In this document: positions 7,205-16,880 of the stretch, piece by piece
Position numbering within the stretch: the stretch's first letter is position 1
Layout of the letters: every line of letters begins with the position of its first letter
Origin: Rubripirellula reticaptiva
Lineage (GTDB): Bacteria > Planctomycetota > Planctomycetia > Pirellulales > Pirellulaceae
Direction: 5' to 3'
NCBI RefSeq assembly: GCF_007860175.1
Contig: NZ_SJPX01000006.1
Coordinates: 2,074 to 66,073, forward strand
DNA length: 64,000 bases
Program-made: the position numbers and the translations under genes
Notes under the pieces: model-generated
What the model was told of the DNA's origin: nothing
Seen by the model: only the letters and a program-made list of their open reading frames with translations
Database searches by the model: none

Positions 7205-7867
7205 CTAGTTCGGTGGGATCGCGTCGATCTGTTCCAGCAGCGCTTTGATTGACGGACGATCGGAAGGGCTGGAGCCCACGTAGGAGAGCCGAACATTGCC
7301 CATTCGGTCGATCAGAAAAGTGGATGGGAACGCGAGGTGAGCAGCGATGCCTAGTTTTTTGACGGCTGCGAGGTCTTCGTCTAACAATACTGGGAATGGG
7401 AAAGCGTCAAGATCGGTCGACTCGCGACTGGCTTGTTGAAATTCGGGAAGCTGGTCTGTCGATCCTGGGTAGACCAACAGGACTTCCGTGTTCCGTTTCT
7501 TGAATTCGTCGTAGTTCGCGATCAACCGCGACGTCTGCGTGGTGCAAAACGGACACAGCATGCCGCTGAATCCGCGGGTGAAGACGAGCAGGACGTTTTG
7601 TTTGCCTTCGAAAGACTTCAGTGCGACCGTGTCGCCGTTAGTATCAATGAATGACAGATCGGTAATCGAGTTGTCATCTTCGCGATTGCTGGCGACGAGT
7701 TCCTTGAAGACGACGGCACGATGGCTGACTTCGGCGATTGAGTCCGGTGAGCCCGCGGCGGTTTCGACCGCGGACTTTGTGTCGCAACCGCCGATGAAGG
7801 CGATCAACAGCAAAATCACAACGGCGAGCGAGCCCGTTGTCTGCTTTAACGAGATCGACGAGATCAT
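7205..7867 (-). CDS. Lipoprotein peroxiredoxin-like (AhpC/TSA, redoxin) protein, 220 aa
   Basis: The N terminus is a lipoprotein signal: a hydrophobic stretch ending in AFIGGC, with the lipidated Cys at 28. The thioredoxin-fold domain follows from about 70, with LLVFTRGFSGMLCPFCTTQT. The active-site pair is C105 and C108 in CPFC, close to AhpC-like redoxins that couple to host thioredoxin. Later conserved parts are VLLVYPGS, FPVLLDED and the cis-Pro region AFPSTFLIDRMGNV. It probably acts outside the inner membrane in thiol redox or peroxide handling. The exact substrate cannot be told from sequence. Confidence 0.82.
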   Translation of the reverse strand: MISSISLKQTTGSLAVVILLLIAFIGGCDTKSAVETAAGSPDSIAEVSHRAVVFKELVASNREDDNSITDLSFIDTNGDTVALKSFEGKQNVLLVFTRGFSGMLCPFCTTQTSRLIANYDEFKKRNTEVLLVYPGSTDQLPEFQQASRESTDLDAFPFPVLLDEDLAAVKKLGIAAHLAFPSTFLIDRMGNVRLSYVGSSPSDRPSIKALLEQIDAIPPN

Positions 7868-7960
7868 GAGGCTGTCCCTGTCGTTTCGGATTGACGTCGT
7901 TGCGGTTTGACGTTGGGGATGATAGGTAACGTAGGTCGTCGCTAGTTTGCGGTCGCTGGA

Positions 7961-8692
7961 TTACGGTCGCAGGTCTTCGGGCATGTACAGGAAGGCGTTG
8001 CAGTTTGGGCAACGTAGCAGGACTGACATGCGAAGTGTTTCGAGGTGCTGGGTCGTCAACGTCTGGTAGCAGCCCCCACAGGACTGATCTTCCACGGCGG
8101 CGAGACCGTCCTCGCCTTTTGCATCGGTGACCCGCTTGTACTCGCCCTTGGCTGCAGCAGGAATTTTTTCTTCGTAAGCCGCTAATTGCGACTCAACGCG
8201 ATCGAGATCCTCTTGAAGCTGTTCGCGTTTTGACTCGACATCTTGGGTCCGAGCCAGATGGTCGGATTCTTGTTTGGCAACTTCAAGTTCCGCGGCGCTG
8301 GCGGCAGCTTCGAGTTGGTCGATCAATTCGAGAGCTTCGAAGATCTCGTCACTCAAAACGAGGTTGGCTTGCTTGTCGGCTGCGATCTGGTCTTTCAGTG
8401 TCGAGAATTCGCGGTTGCTCGCAGCGTTGTTGAGTTTGGATTCGAGATCCGTAATTTTGGCTTCGCGGCTAGAGAGTTGAAGCTGCTTTTCGTCACTGAC
8501 CAGCTTGGCGGCTCGCACGGCCGCGAGGGCCTCTTTGGCGTCGGCGGTGGCCTTAGCGACCATCAATTCGCCAGCTTTGATTTGTCTTGGCCCACGGTCT
8601 AACCGCGAACGAACGTCGGTTCGTTGACGATGGATTCGGTGCAGCGAGCGAAGGAGTTCGGTGCTGATTTCGATTTTCGATGCGCTGGACAT
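7961..8692 (-). CDS. Coiled-coil protein with C4 zinc ribbon (CT398/DUF164-like), 243 aa
   Basis: About 180 residues of charged heptad-rich helix (repeated EAL, LESK, EQLQEDLDRVESQL patterns) are followed by a C-terminal zinc ribbon with cysteine pairs SCGGC and RCPNC. This is the architecture of the CT398/DUF164 family, thought from structural work on other members to act with flagellar or secretion ATPases or as adaptors; the role here is not shown. A TTG at 8698 is also in frame, but the ATG at 8692 (MSSASKIEIS) is preferred. It is divergent from the acyltransferase gene across a region of about 190 bp. Confidence 0.8.
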   Translation of the reverse strand: MSSASKIEISTELLRSLHRIHRQRTDVRSRLDRGPRQIKAGELMVAKATADAKEALAAVRAAKLVSDEKQLQLSSREAKITDLESKLNNAASNREFSTLKDQIAADKQANLVLSDEIFEALELIDQLEAAASAAELEVAKQESDHLARTQDVESKREQLQEDLDRVESQLAAYEEKIPAAAKGEYKRVTDAKGEDGLAAVEDQSCGGCYQTLTTQHLETLRMSVLLRCPNCNAFLYMPEDLRP

Positions 8693-8884
8693 GGACAATG
8701 GACGTACCGTCGGGGGTGAATCTCGCTAAGTCGGATCTCCAGCATATCGCGCTGGCGGCATTTTGGGGATAAGCTTGCCCGCCTTGAGCGCGATTTGACG
8801 GCGGTTAGGCATTGGTAGCGAAACAACGGCGCAGATTCGTTACTCTATCAGCGTTGTAATTCGCTTCTTTGTTGGGAACTTCGA

Positions 8885-11203
8885 GTGAACGGTTGGCTCA
8901 TTGCGTTGGCGATCCTTGCGATTGTCGTTGTTGGTTTAGTGGTTCTGGCGATCATTTCGCCACGTCGATTCGTTCGGCTGCCGTTCCAGATTTTGCTGCC
9001 GATCCTGTATCGCCGCAAAATCGTGGGGCTCGAGAATTTGCCCACCACGGGCGGGTGCGCGGTGATCAGCAACCATGTTTCGTGGATCGACGGGATTTTG
9101 ATCCTGTGGATGCTGCCTCGGAATGTTCGGTTTATCGTCGACGGAGGCAACTTCACTCACCCGATCGCGACGTATTTAGGCAATGCCTTCGACACGATCT
9201 TCATGATGTCGAACGTCAAGTCGATCGGGCGGGCGCTGAAGGCTGGGCGTCAGGCCCTGAACGATGGCGACGTGGTTGGATTGTTTCCCGAAGGCACGTT
9301 AAGCCGGACCGGTCAGTTGCAGGGGTTTCGGCCTGGGCTTAGCAAAGTGGTGAAAGGCACCGAGGCGCCGATCGTCCCGATGTGGATGGACGGGATGTGG
9401 GGCAGTATTTTCAGTTTTTCGGGCGGGAAGTTTTTCTTCAAATGGCCGAAACAGTTTCGCCGAACACTGACGCTCTACATTGGCGAGCCCTTGCCAAACG
9501 ATACACCACTGGAAATCTGTCGCACTCGGGTGCAAGCACTTGGCGCGCAAGCGACGATCGAACATCGATCGATCTTTCCAGTGCTTGCCAAACGCATGAT
9601 CCGGGTTTGTCGGCGTCGCGGCAGTGGTATGCAGGCGGCTGATTCGATGGGCACCGAAGTAACGGGACGCGAGATGTTGATTCGCATCTTGGCGCTCCGG
9701 CGGACGTTGCGACGTGAAATCTTTTCCGATGACGAGAAGTATGTGGGCGTTTTGTTGCCGCCAAGCGTTGGTGGCGTGATCGTGAACATCGCGTTGGCGA
9801 TGGATCGGCGGATTTCGGCGAACCTGAACTACACGGTCAGCAGTGATGTGGTTAACCACTGCATCAAAGAGGTCGGTATCAAGCACGTTTTGACTAGCGA
9901 ACGGTTTTTGTCGAAGATCGATTTGCAGATGGACGCCGAAGTCGTGCTGCTTGATTCGTTAAAAGACAAGGTCACGAAACTCGACAAGGCGCTGGCATTC
10001 ATTCAGGCCACCTTGGTGCCGGCCTGGTTGCTGGACCGAGTGTTGGGGTTAAACAAGATCAAAGCGGATGATTTGCTGACCATCATCTTCACCAGCGGTT
10101 CAACTGGGATGCCCAAGGGCGTGCTGCTGAGCAATGCCAACATCAGTCACAATGTGGACGCAATCGAGCGCGCGGTAAAGTTGGACATGGACGACACAAT
10201 CCTGGGGATTCTGCCGTTCTTCCACTCGTTCGGTTATTCGGTGACGTTGTGGGCTGCGATGGCGCTCGGGCCGCGAGGTGTCTATCACTTCAATCCGCTG
10301 GATTCCAAGCAAGTCGGAAAGTTGGCGGAGAAATATGGCGTGACTGTCTTGTTGGCGACACCGACATTCTTGCGTGGTTATGTGCGGCGGGTCACGCCCG
10401 AGCAGTTTTCGAAGTTGGATGTGGTGGTTGTGGGTGCCGAGAAGATGCCGGCCGAACTGTTTGATGCGTTCGAAAAGAAGTTTGGTGTGCGACCGGTCGA
10501 AGGCTATGGCACGACCGAACTTAGTCCGCTGGTTTCGGTCAACATTCCTCCGTCACGCTCGTCCGCGCTCTATCAAGCTGACCGTATCGAAGGGTCGGTG
10601 GGACGACCGCTGCCGGGTATTTCAACTCGAATTGTTTCGCCGGATTCGGGCGATGAGTTGATGGCAGGCGAAGACGGGATGCTGTTGGTGACTGGACCGA
10701 ATGTCATGTGCGGCTATGCGAATCAGGAAGAAATGACCGGGAAAGCGATCCAGCAAGGTTGGTATGTGACGGGTGACATCGCGAATGTGGACGACCAAGG
10801 ATTTATCCACATCACGGGCCGGTTGAGTCGCTTTTCGAAGATTGGTGGCGAGATGGTGCCGCATGTTCGAATTGAGGAAGAACTGGCAAAGCTGTTCTCC
10901 GAAGGCGAGGATGACGACCTGTTGAGAGTCTGCGTTTCGGCAGTGCCGGACCCCAAAAAGGGCGAACGTTTGATCGTGCTGCACTTGCCGACGGCCAAGG
11001 ATATCGACGAGATCCGCAAGGGTTTGAGCGCAGCAGGTTTGCCAAATCTTTTCATTCCCGGTCGCGACGGATTTGTCGAAGTCGAAGCGATCCCCATGCT
11101 GGGAACTGGAAAGTTGGACTTGAAGGCGGCGAAAGACTTGGCAGCGGAACTCGCGGTCGGGAAGCAGACGCAGACGCCGACGAGTGATGATGGTGACGAG
11201 TAG
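8885..11203 (+). CDS. Fused 1-acyl-glycerophosphate acyltransferase / acyl-AMP ligase (Aas-like), 772 aa
   Basis: The N terminus has one membrane segment (about 4-25) and then a PlsC-type acyltransferase with NHVSWID (catalytic H64 and D69) and FPEGT (134-138). From about 260 an ANL-superfamily AMP-binding domain follows, with IIFTSGSTGMPKG near residues 400-413, EGYGTTELSP, TGDIANVDDQGFIHITGR and the C-terminal GTGKLD lysine motif. The order PlsC then ligase matches the E. coli Aas enzyme, which activates fatty acids onto ACP and re-acylates lysophospholipids. Membrane phospholipid repair or fatty-acid salvage is the best inference. The MFS flippase part found in some fusions is absent. The start is GTG at 8885. 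Confidence 0.88.
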   Translation: MNGWLIALAILAIVVVGLVVLAIISPRRFVRLPFQILLPILYRRKIVGLENLPTTGGCAVISNHVSWIDGILILWMLPRNVRFIVDGGNFTHPIATYLGNAFDTIFMMSNVKSIGRALKAGRQALNDGDVVGLFPEGTLSRTGQLQGFRPGLSKVVKGTEAPIVPMWMDGMWGSIFSFSGGKFFFKWPKQFRRTLTLYIGEPLPNDTPLEICRTRVQALGAQATIEHRSIFPVLAKRMIRVCRRRGSGMQAADSMGTEVTGREMLIRILALRRTLRREIFSDDEKYVGVLLPPSVGGVIVNIALAMDRRISANLNYTVSSDVVNHCIKEVGIKHVLTSERFLSKIDLQMDAEVVLLDSLKDKVTKLDKALAFIQATLVPAWLLDRVLGLNKIKADDLLTIIFTSGSTGMPKGVLLSNANISHNVDAIERAVKLDMDDTILGILPFFHSFGYSVTLWAAMALGPRGVYHFNPLDSKQVGKLAEKYGVTVLLATPTFLRGYVRRVTPEQFSKLDVVVVGAEKMPAELFDAFEKKFGVRPVEGYGTTELSPLVSVNIPPSRSSALYQADRIEGSVGRPLPGISTRIVSPDSGDELMAGEDGMLLVTGPNVMCGYANQEEMTGKAIQQGWYVTGDIANVDDQGFIHITGRLSRFSKIGGEMVPHVRIEEELAKLFSEGEDDDLLRVCVSAVPDPKKGERLIVLHLPTAKDIDEIRKGLSAAGLPNLFIPGRDGFVEVEAIPMLGTGKLDLKAAKDLAAELAVGKQTQTPTSDDGDE

Positions 11204-11230
11204 GTCAGGATGCGCCAGCGCCGAGTTGCT

Positions 11231-11262
11231 GAGCAGACGAGCAGACGAGCAGACGAGCAGAC
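11231..11262. repeat. 8-bp tandem repeat (four copies of GAGCAGAC)
   Basis: Four exact copies of GAGCAGAC follow one another between two convergent genes, close to the 3' end of the large dockerin protein. The 8-bp period is not a multiple of three and the repeat is outside both reading frames. It is a simple slippage-prone tract. Confidence 0.85.
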
Positions 11263-11302
11263 GACGCTGAGGTTTAAACTCAACGCCACCCGAGCAAAAA
11301 TG

Positions 11303-14300
11303 CTAAAACAAACGTGACTCTCCACCGACTTCGTCGTCACCGTCGACGTCGGTCGAGATTGCCCGTAGGCCAGAGTTCATTTGGACGAGCGTTTGCCGGG
11401 CGAGTTGGTTGATGATCATCAGTGCGTCTAGCGCCGTCGTTTCGCCGTCTGCGTTGACGTCGGTGGCCAACCGGGTAATTGAATTGGCGGATGTTTGCTC
11501 GCCAGTCGCCACGATCTTGGCAATTCGGTTGACGACCAGAAGTGCATCCATTGAAGTTACTGCGCCATCGCGATTGACGTCGTAGATGAATTCGCTTTCG
11601 CCGGCGGTGGACACTGTGATTTGCAGCGGAAGGCCGGTTTGGGCGATGTCCGCTTCGCCAGCTAACGCAGTATTGTTGGTGATGGAAGATTCAGCGATCG
11701 ATCGCGAGGTTTGCGAGTCGTGGTTGATAAAGTCGAGACCGCCCGCAAAGGTACGTGCTTGGTTTCCGGTCACGGTTACTCGGTTCCAGTCGACACCGAT
11801 GCCTACAATCGCAACTCCGCCACCGGATTTGCCCGCACGGTTTCCAATGATCATTGAATCGGTGATCAGCAGATCGCCAGTGATGCCGTTGGTGTAGGCA
11901 CTGATGCCACCGCCAACACCGTTCTCGGCCGAGTTTGATTCGATCGAACTTTCGTTGATTGTCGCGCCAACGCCGACCAACATGACCCCGCCGCCTTCGC
12001 CAATCGCGACGTTGTTTTTGATTTCAGAATCGGTAACCGACAGCGAGGCGGAACTGGTGGATCGTGTCGCCGTGACTTCGATGCCGCCTCCGCCATAGAC
12101 AATTGAACTCGCACGATTTGCGGTGACGATCGAACGAACAAGTTGCAAGCGGGCGTCCACGACAGAAACGCCTCCGCCGGTTTCGGCTGAGTTTTGGTCA
12201 AGCGTCACATTCAATAATTCGACCACTGGTTCGAATGTTTCACTGCCAACGATCGCAAGTCCACCGCCTTTTGAAATCTGCCAAGCATTCCCGGTTGCAA
12301 TGTTCCCGATGAAGGTCACATCATCAAACGACGCGTCCAAGTTTTGGAGCATGATTGCGCCGCCGCTAGCGTCGGACTGGTTTTGTTCGAAGATCGTTGA
12401 TGCGACTTCGACCGCGTCCGATAGCCCGGTCGACGACATTGCAAACAATGCTCCGCCGTTGTCACCGGACGCATTTCCACGAAACAGACTGTCACGAATG
12501 CTGACCCGGCCATCGACGACTTCGATCGCACCGCCACGGCGGATGGCGGTGTTTTGCGAGAAGGTCGAGCGCGCGACGTCAATCACACCGCCTTGCAGGC
12601 GGATTGCCGCACCAGAGACGGCTTGGTTTCCGGCAAAATCGCTGTCCTGAATCGAAACATTCTCGAGCTCCGCGAGGTCTAACGCTCGGCCATTGATGTT
12701 GGCGAAACTAGCGTCCTGAACCCATAATTCATCACTGCCATCGTTACCGTCGATGAACGTCGGAACCGCAAAAGCGTTGTCCAGTTTTTCAATCGTTGCC
12801 TTGTCATTTCCGTCGGACAACAAGATCTTCATTTGCTCCGTTGGATTCGCGAACACGATTCGTGTTTGCAGTCCGTTAGATCCCACGACTTCGTTCAAAC
12901 CTGCTTGATTGTGGTCTCGAACGGTGAAGTCCAAATTGCTGATTGCGTCGAAATTTAGGACCAATTCCGACGCCTGGTCCGTCTCCACCAGTTCGACATC
13001 GTCGAACGAAATGCTCGGACCATCGCTAAGCCGAATTGAACCTTGTGACTGTTCGGTAAGCGTCATTGAGATCGATTGTGGCGAAACACTTTTCGCGCCC
13101 GAGAAAGCGATTCGGTCGCCTCGACCGGCGGAAACTTCGTTTCCGCCAAGCACGTGAAAATCGCGTGTGGTTCGCTGAGTCGCCAGATCGATGATGAAGT
13201 CGTCGTCGTCATTGCCGCCGCTGATGATGATCGGGCCCGACCGTGACTCCGTCCTGCCCAGGACAGATACTGTACCACCAGGATCGTTTGCTGAGATCGG
13301 CGACGAGTCGACATCGAGCGTCACCGAATCCGCCGCGATTGTTGCGACCGATTGGATCACGATTTCGTCACCCGCGCTGATTCGAACCGATCCGGAAGCT
13401 TGAATCGATGCGCCGTCTGAAACGACGATCAAATCGTTGCCCTCGACCGAGTCACGGACTTCTAAATCAACGTTGCCGTCGATTTGAAGCGATGTGCCGA
13501 TCCGAAGTGGACCGCCCGAGATGACTACTAGTCCACCAAGCGCCGAACGACCGCCAACCTCGCCTAATAAACGGGTGGGCAGACTGGAGTCGATGGAAAT
13601 CAAGCGGCCGTCCGCAGCATCGAGTGTCGAATCGAATGCGACCGCGCCGCGCAGACTGGTGAATTGTGACGGTAGAAGTCCAACTGACTGAACCGGTGTA
13701 CGGAAACGCAAATCTCCATTGGAAATCACACTTTCGAGTAGCAGAACCTCGTCAACCGCCTGGGCATCGAGACTGCCGATTGGGACAGAGCCGCCCACAC
13801 CCGCCGAAAAGCGGATCGAGCCAGCGCTGTCGATCAATAAATTCCCCGGGCCTATGACCGTTTCCGCAAAGTCAATTGAACTAGCAAGCGACTGTATTTC
13901 TGCGTTGTTTTGAATCTGAACGGGCGCGACAAAATTAATCTGGCCAGCGATAATTTGTGTCTGGTCGAGTTCGATCAAGCTTGATGATTGGCTACGCCCC
14001 AATACAACGTTCGCCGCTACCGAATCGACATCCGCAAAGACACGAACGTTGGCCGCATCGACATTCAAGGACGTCGTTCCCGTTGTGCTGGTGAAGTCAC
14101 CGGACAGCGTCCATTGATCGTTGGCGACCGCGTCACCATCTTGAAAAGAAGCACTTGTGGTTAGCGATGTGCGAAAGGATGTAACGTCTACAAAGTCGTC
14201 ACCGAGGCCGGTGTTTAACGTAAAAGTTCGTTGAGGCCGGGTCTGGACAGCAAATCCAGCGTTCGTCGAAACAAGGATCGAGTTGTCGTTGACGTTTGTT

Positions 14301-16099
14301 TCGACCGTGACGGTTTCACTCAACTGATTGCCCAGAATGACCGAAGAGTGAGCGACATCTGCTAGTAGATCGATCATTCCGACATTTAGCAGATCAATAC
14401 GACGACCGTCTGCGACCAACGAAGCCATAGTCGCTCCGGTGACATCGGTGGTAGCGCGCGACAGGAACTCGCTGCTAAGCTGCAACCGATCTAGCGAGCC
14501 TTTGCCCTCGATGGTGAACGATCCGCTCGAGCTTGCAATGGATTCGAGGTCAATCGAGATGCTATTCGCGATTCTGCCGGTGGATCCAAGCGATATTGAA
14601 ACTTCATCGGATGTAATTACCGCAGTGTCATTCACAACAACCGAGTCCGATGAAATGATCGAAACGGACTTTGCATCCAGGTCACCGCCTGCTTCAACAG
14701 CGACTCGATCGTCGGTTGGAAGCGATTCTAGCGTGCCGAGGATCTTGATCGCTGCGGATCTACTATCCCCCAGTGATGCGATGGTGACGTTATTGCTGAT
14801 TCGCACGCCGCGTCCACCGTCACTCGAACCAGTCAACGAGACTTCACCCGAACGCCCTGCAAACCCGATCGAAGTCACCAACGTGGACGCGAACAATTCG
14901 ACTCCGTCGTTTCCAGTATTGCGACCGCCGCCAACCGATGAACCAGTGATCGCAATGTTCGCGACATCACTAAGAATCTCGGATCCGACACCTGTAACGT
15001 GCACTCCGTCCGAGTCGCTGGCCTGCGGCGCGTTTACTCTGCCCTGGATTTTGATGGCTGTGTCAACGTTCGCGCTGGCAATCGAAACGACCCGGGCTGC
15101 CGAATGGAGCAGGACGCCGTGGTTACCTGTTCCGCTTAATGTCGAGCCTTCCACATTGCCGAAAACGTCAATGTTACCCGCCGATGTTATCGTGCCACCT
15201 CGAAGTTCAACGCCGTTGTTATTTGACGATACCGCGGTTCCGATGCCGGAAACGGTTCCATCGACCGCCACAAAACCAGACTGGCTGATAACCTGACCTG
15301 TAAACCGAACACCATCACTATCGTTCTGTGCATCCCCTGCGGATCCAACAATCAGCACCGATCCAGAGGTTGTGCGGATCACACCACCAATCACAACACC
15401 GCTGGCTGATGAGGCCGCTGAATCGAGCGGCAAAACGGTTGTGCCAACTCCTAGAACGGATACTTGCCCCGTGCCCGTCGAAATGCTGCCGTCGATAACG
15501 ACACCGTCCGGTGCACCGGCATTTCCCGACGCAGGAATCGTGAGCGGGTCAGTACCGCCGCCAATCGTGACCGATCCGCCAAGCGTCGATAGACTTGCAG
15601 CCGCATCAATAAGAACTCGTCCACCATCGACGTTATCACGGTCGCTGTTAAAGGTTAGTTCGAGCGCAGCATCGCTGGATCCAGTGCTGCGAATCGAACT
15701 TAAAACGACAATGTCATTGTCAGCCTGAAACGTCAAACCGGCCGGCCCCGCCGTACGCTTAACGATCGCTGATCCAATCGTGATATTGCCGCTGACGGAT
15801 TCGGTGTCGATAGTGGTGTCGACGACGACACGATGACCAGCATCCAAATCGTTCGCAATCGTCGAAGCGTCGATCTTTGCTAGACTAGACAGGGGCGAAT
15901 AGGTCACCTCGCCATCTAGATCGAGTGTCCTTCGATAGGTAGCGACGTCACCCATTCCATTGCTGACAATTTCGACATCGCCGGCAAGAGTCCGTCGATG
16001 GTCCAGCGATTCGAAAAGTAGTCGCCGAGCGTGACATCTACGCCGAGAAACGTCCGCGTTCGCGCGCACCCAAGATTGAAATATTGACGGCCGGCCCAT
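11303..16099 (-). CDS. Giant exported beta-helix protein with dockerin end, 1598 aa
   Basis: The N terminus has a basic region followed by RRLLFESLDHRRTLAG (about 25-40), a variant of the LEPR-XLL motif of planctomycete exported proteins. Most of the chain is Ser/Thr/Asp-rich beta structure (residues about 60-1100). Next comes a polymorphic-membrane-protein-like region of GGAI/GGGV...N.A/S repeats (about 1130-1480) typical of right-handed parallel beta-helices. The C terminus has two dockerin-like calcium loops, DVNRDGAVTSMDAL and DVNADGETTALDAL. Likely a secreted or surface adhesin- or matrix-type protein. The frame opens with TTG codons at 16105, but the ATG at 16099 is the better start. 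It follows a PEP-CTERM gene with only 6 bp between. Confidence 0.85.
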   Translation of the reverse strand: MGRPSIFQSWVRANADVSRRRCHARRLLFESLDHRRTLAGDVEIVSNGMGDVATYRRTLDLDGEVTYSPLSSLAKIDASTIANDLDAGHRVVVDTTIDTESVSGNITIGSAIVKRTAGPAGLTFQADNDIVVLSSIRSTGSSDAALELTFNSDRDNVDGGRVLIDAAASLSTLGGSVTIGGGTDPLTIPASGNAGAPDGVVIDGSISTGTGQVSVLGVGTTVLPLDSAASSASGVVIGGVIRTTSGSVLIVGSAGDAQNDSDGVRFTGQVISQSGFVAVDGTVSGIGTAVSSNNNGVELRGGTITSAGNIDVFGNVEGSTLSGTGNHGVLLHSAARVVSIASANVDTAIKIQGRVNAPQASDSDGVHVTGVGSEILSDVANIAITGSSVGGGRNTGNDGVELFASTLVTSIGFAGRSGEVSLTGSSDGGRGVRISNNVTIASLGDSRSAAIKILGTLESLPTDDRVAVEAGGDLDAKSVSIISSDSVVVNDTAVITSDEVSISLGSTGRIANSISIDLESIASSSGSFTIEGKGSLDRLQLSSEFLSRATTDVTGATMASLVADGRRIDLLNVGMIDLLADVAHSSVILGNQLSETVTVETNVNDNSILVSTNAGFAVQTRPQRTFTLNTGLGDDFVDVTSFRTSLTTSASFQDGDAVANDQWTLSGDFTSTTGTTSLNVDAANVRVFADVDSVAANVVLGRSQSSSLIELDQTQIIAGQINFVAPVQIQNNAEIQSLASSIDFAETVIGPGNLLIDSAGSIRFSAGVGGSVPIGSLDAQAVDEVLLLESVISNGDLRFRTPVQSVGLLPSQFTSLRGAVAFDSTLDAADGRLISIDSSLPTRLLGEVGGRSALGGLVVISGGPLRIGTSLQIDGNVDLEVRDSVEGNDLIVVSDGASIQASGSVRISAGDEIVIQSVATIAADSVTLDVDSSPISANDPGGTVSVLGRTESRSGPIIISGGNDDDDFIIDLATQRTTRDFHVLGGNEVSAGRGDRIAFSGAKSVSPQSISMTLTEQSQGSIRLSDGPSISFDDVELVETDQASELVLNFDAISNLDFTVRDHNQAGLNEVVGSNGLQTRIVFANPTEQMKILLSDGNDKATIEKLDNAFAVPTFIDGNDGSDELWVQDASFANINGRALDLAELENVSIQDSDFAGNQAVSGAAIRLQGGVIDVARSTFSQNTAIRRGGAIEVVDGRVSIRDSLFRGNASGDNGGALFAMSSTGLSDAVEVASTIFEQNQSDASGGAIMLQNLDASFDDVTFIGNIATGNAWQISKGGGLAIVGSETFEPVVELLNVTLDQNSAETGGGVSVVDARLQLVRSIVTANRASSIVYGGGGIEVTATRSTSSASLSVTDSEIKNNVAIGEGGGVMLVGVGATINESSIESNSAENGVGGGISAYTNGITGDLLITDSMIIGNRAGKSGGGVAIVGIGVDWNRVTVTGNQARTFAGGLDFINHDSQTSRSIAESSITNNTALAGEADIAQTGLPLQITVSTAGESEFIYDVNRDGAVTSMDALLVVNRIAKIVATGEQTSANSITRLATDVNADGETTALDALMIINQLARQTLVQMNSGLRAISTDVDGDDEVGGESRLF

Positions 16100-16105
16100 C
16101 AACAA

Positions 16106-16777
16106 CTATTGCTTTCGTCGACGGCGTATTGCCACCATCATGGCAAGCCCGGTAGCGGCTGCGGTAAAAGATGTCGGTTCGGGAACCGCAACGACCTGCA
16201 AGTTTGCGGATGCTGGTGCAGCAGAAACGAAATTAAGCGGGGACGGTCCGAGCGTCACGCCGCCAAACGCATCGGGTGTAAGCGTCAGCCCATAGGTACC
16301 GCTCGCCGTGGGTCCCAAATCTAAACTCGCGGTGCCCAGCAGAATAGAGTTTACCCCGCTAGCAACAGTAACTGGCAAAAAGTCAAAGCCACCGGGGGCT
16401 ATATCCGACGAAGCCGCGTAGACGCCCGATGCAGGGTTGCTGGTGTCTTCGAGCGTGTTGAAATCTAGTCCTGACGCAAATTCGAATGTCCCCGAGCCGC
16501 CAAGTGAGATGCCATCGGTGCGGGCGAGATCAAAGATCAAATTGAAGCTACCAACACCGAGATCATTCAACCGAGTGTCAGGCGATCCGGCGAAATCACC
16601 TGTCTGAGATAGGTAGAACTGTACTTTGACGGTCTCGCCATTCGATCCCGAAAGGACCGGAGTGCCAATGTTTCCGTTCTGGCCGATCTGAAGCAGGATC
16701 GCCGCCGAAGCTGGAGACGCTATTACAGAAAACGCCACGCAAAGCATGGCGTGCCGTAGGGATTTAGTGTTCGCCAT
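16106..16777 (-). CDS. PEP-CTERM sorting-domain protein, 223 aa
   Basis: An N-terminal signal peptide (about 1-25, ending SPASA) is followed by a Gly/Thr/Asp-rich beta domain. The C terminus is a classic PEP-CTERM tail: VPEPTSF near 198-204, a hydrophobic helix, then RRRRKQ. Such tails are recognised by exosortase for export and processing; no exosortase gene is in this window. The domain (DTRLNDLGVGSFNLIFDLA) resembles that of the neighbour at 16881-17642, so the two are likely paralogues. The stop abuts the start of the giant dockerin protein, suggesting one transcript. Confidence 0.85.
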   Translation of the reverse strand: MANTKSLRHAMLCVAFSVIASPASAAILLQIGQNGNIGTPVLSGSNGETVKVQFYLSQTGDFAGSPDTRLNDLGVGSFNLIFDLARTDGISLGGSGTFEFASGLDFNTLEDTSNPASGVYAASSDIAPGGFDFLPVTVASGVNSILLGTASLDLGPTASGTYGLTLTPDAFGGVTLGPSPLNFVSAAPASANLQVVAVPEPTSFTAAATGLAMMVAIRRRRKQ

Positions 16778-16880
16778 GACGCAATTTTGATCGTTTTAAA
16801 AGTGCACAAGTCAGTAGTACAACGAAGTGTAATCGGAACGGCAACACTTTTGCCAACAAAAGAATCTTGAAAACGCAGAA

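Noticed and set aside
14439-15296. Long open frame of 285 codons on the plus strand
   Set aside because: It is antisense to the giant dockerin protein, whose frame has clear motifs and continues far beyond. The antisense translation is Ser/Thr/Pro-rich without motifs.
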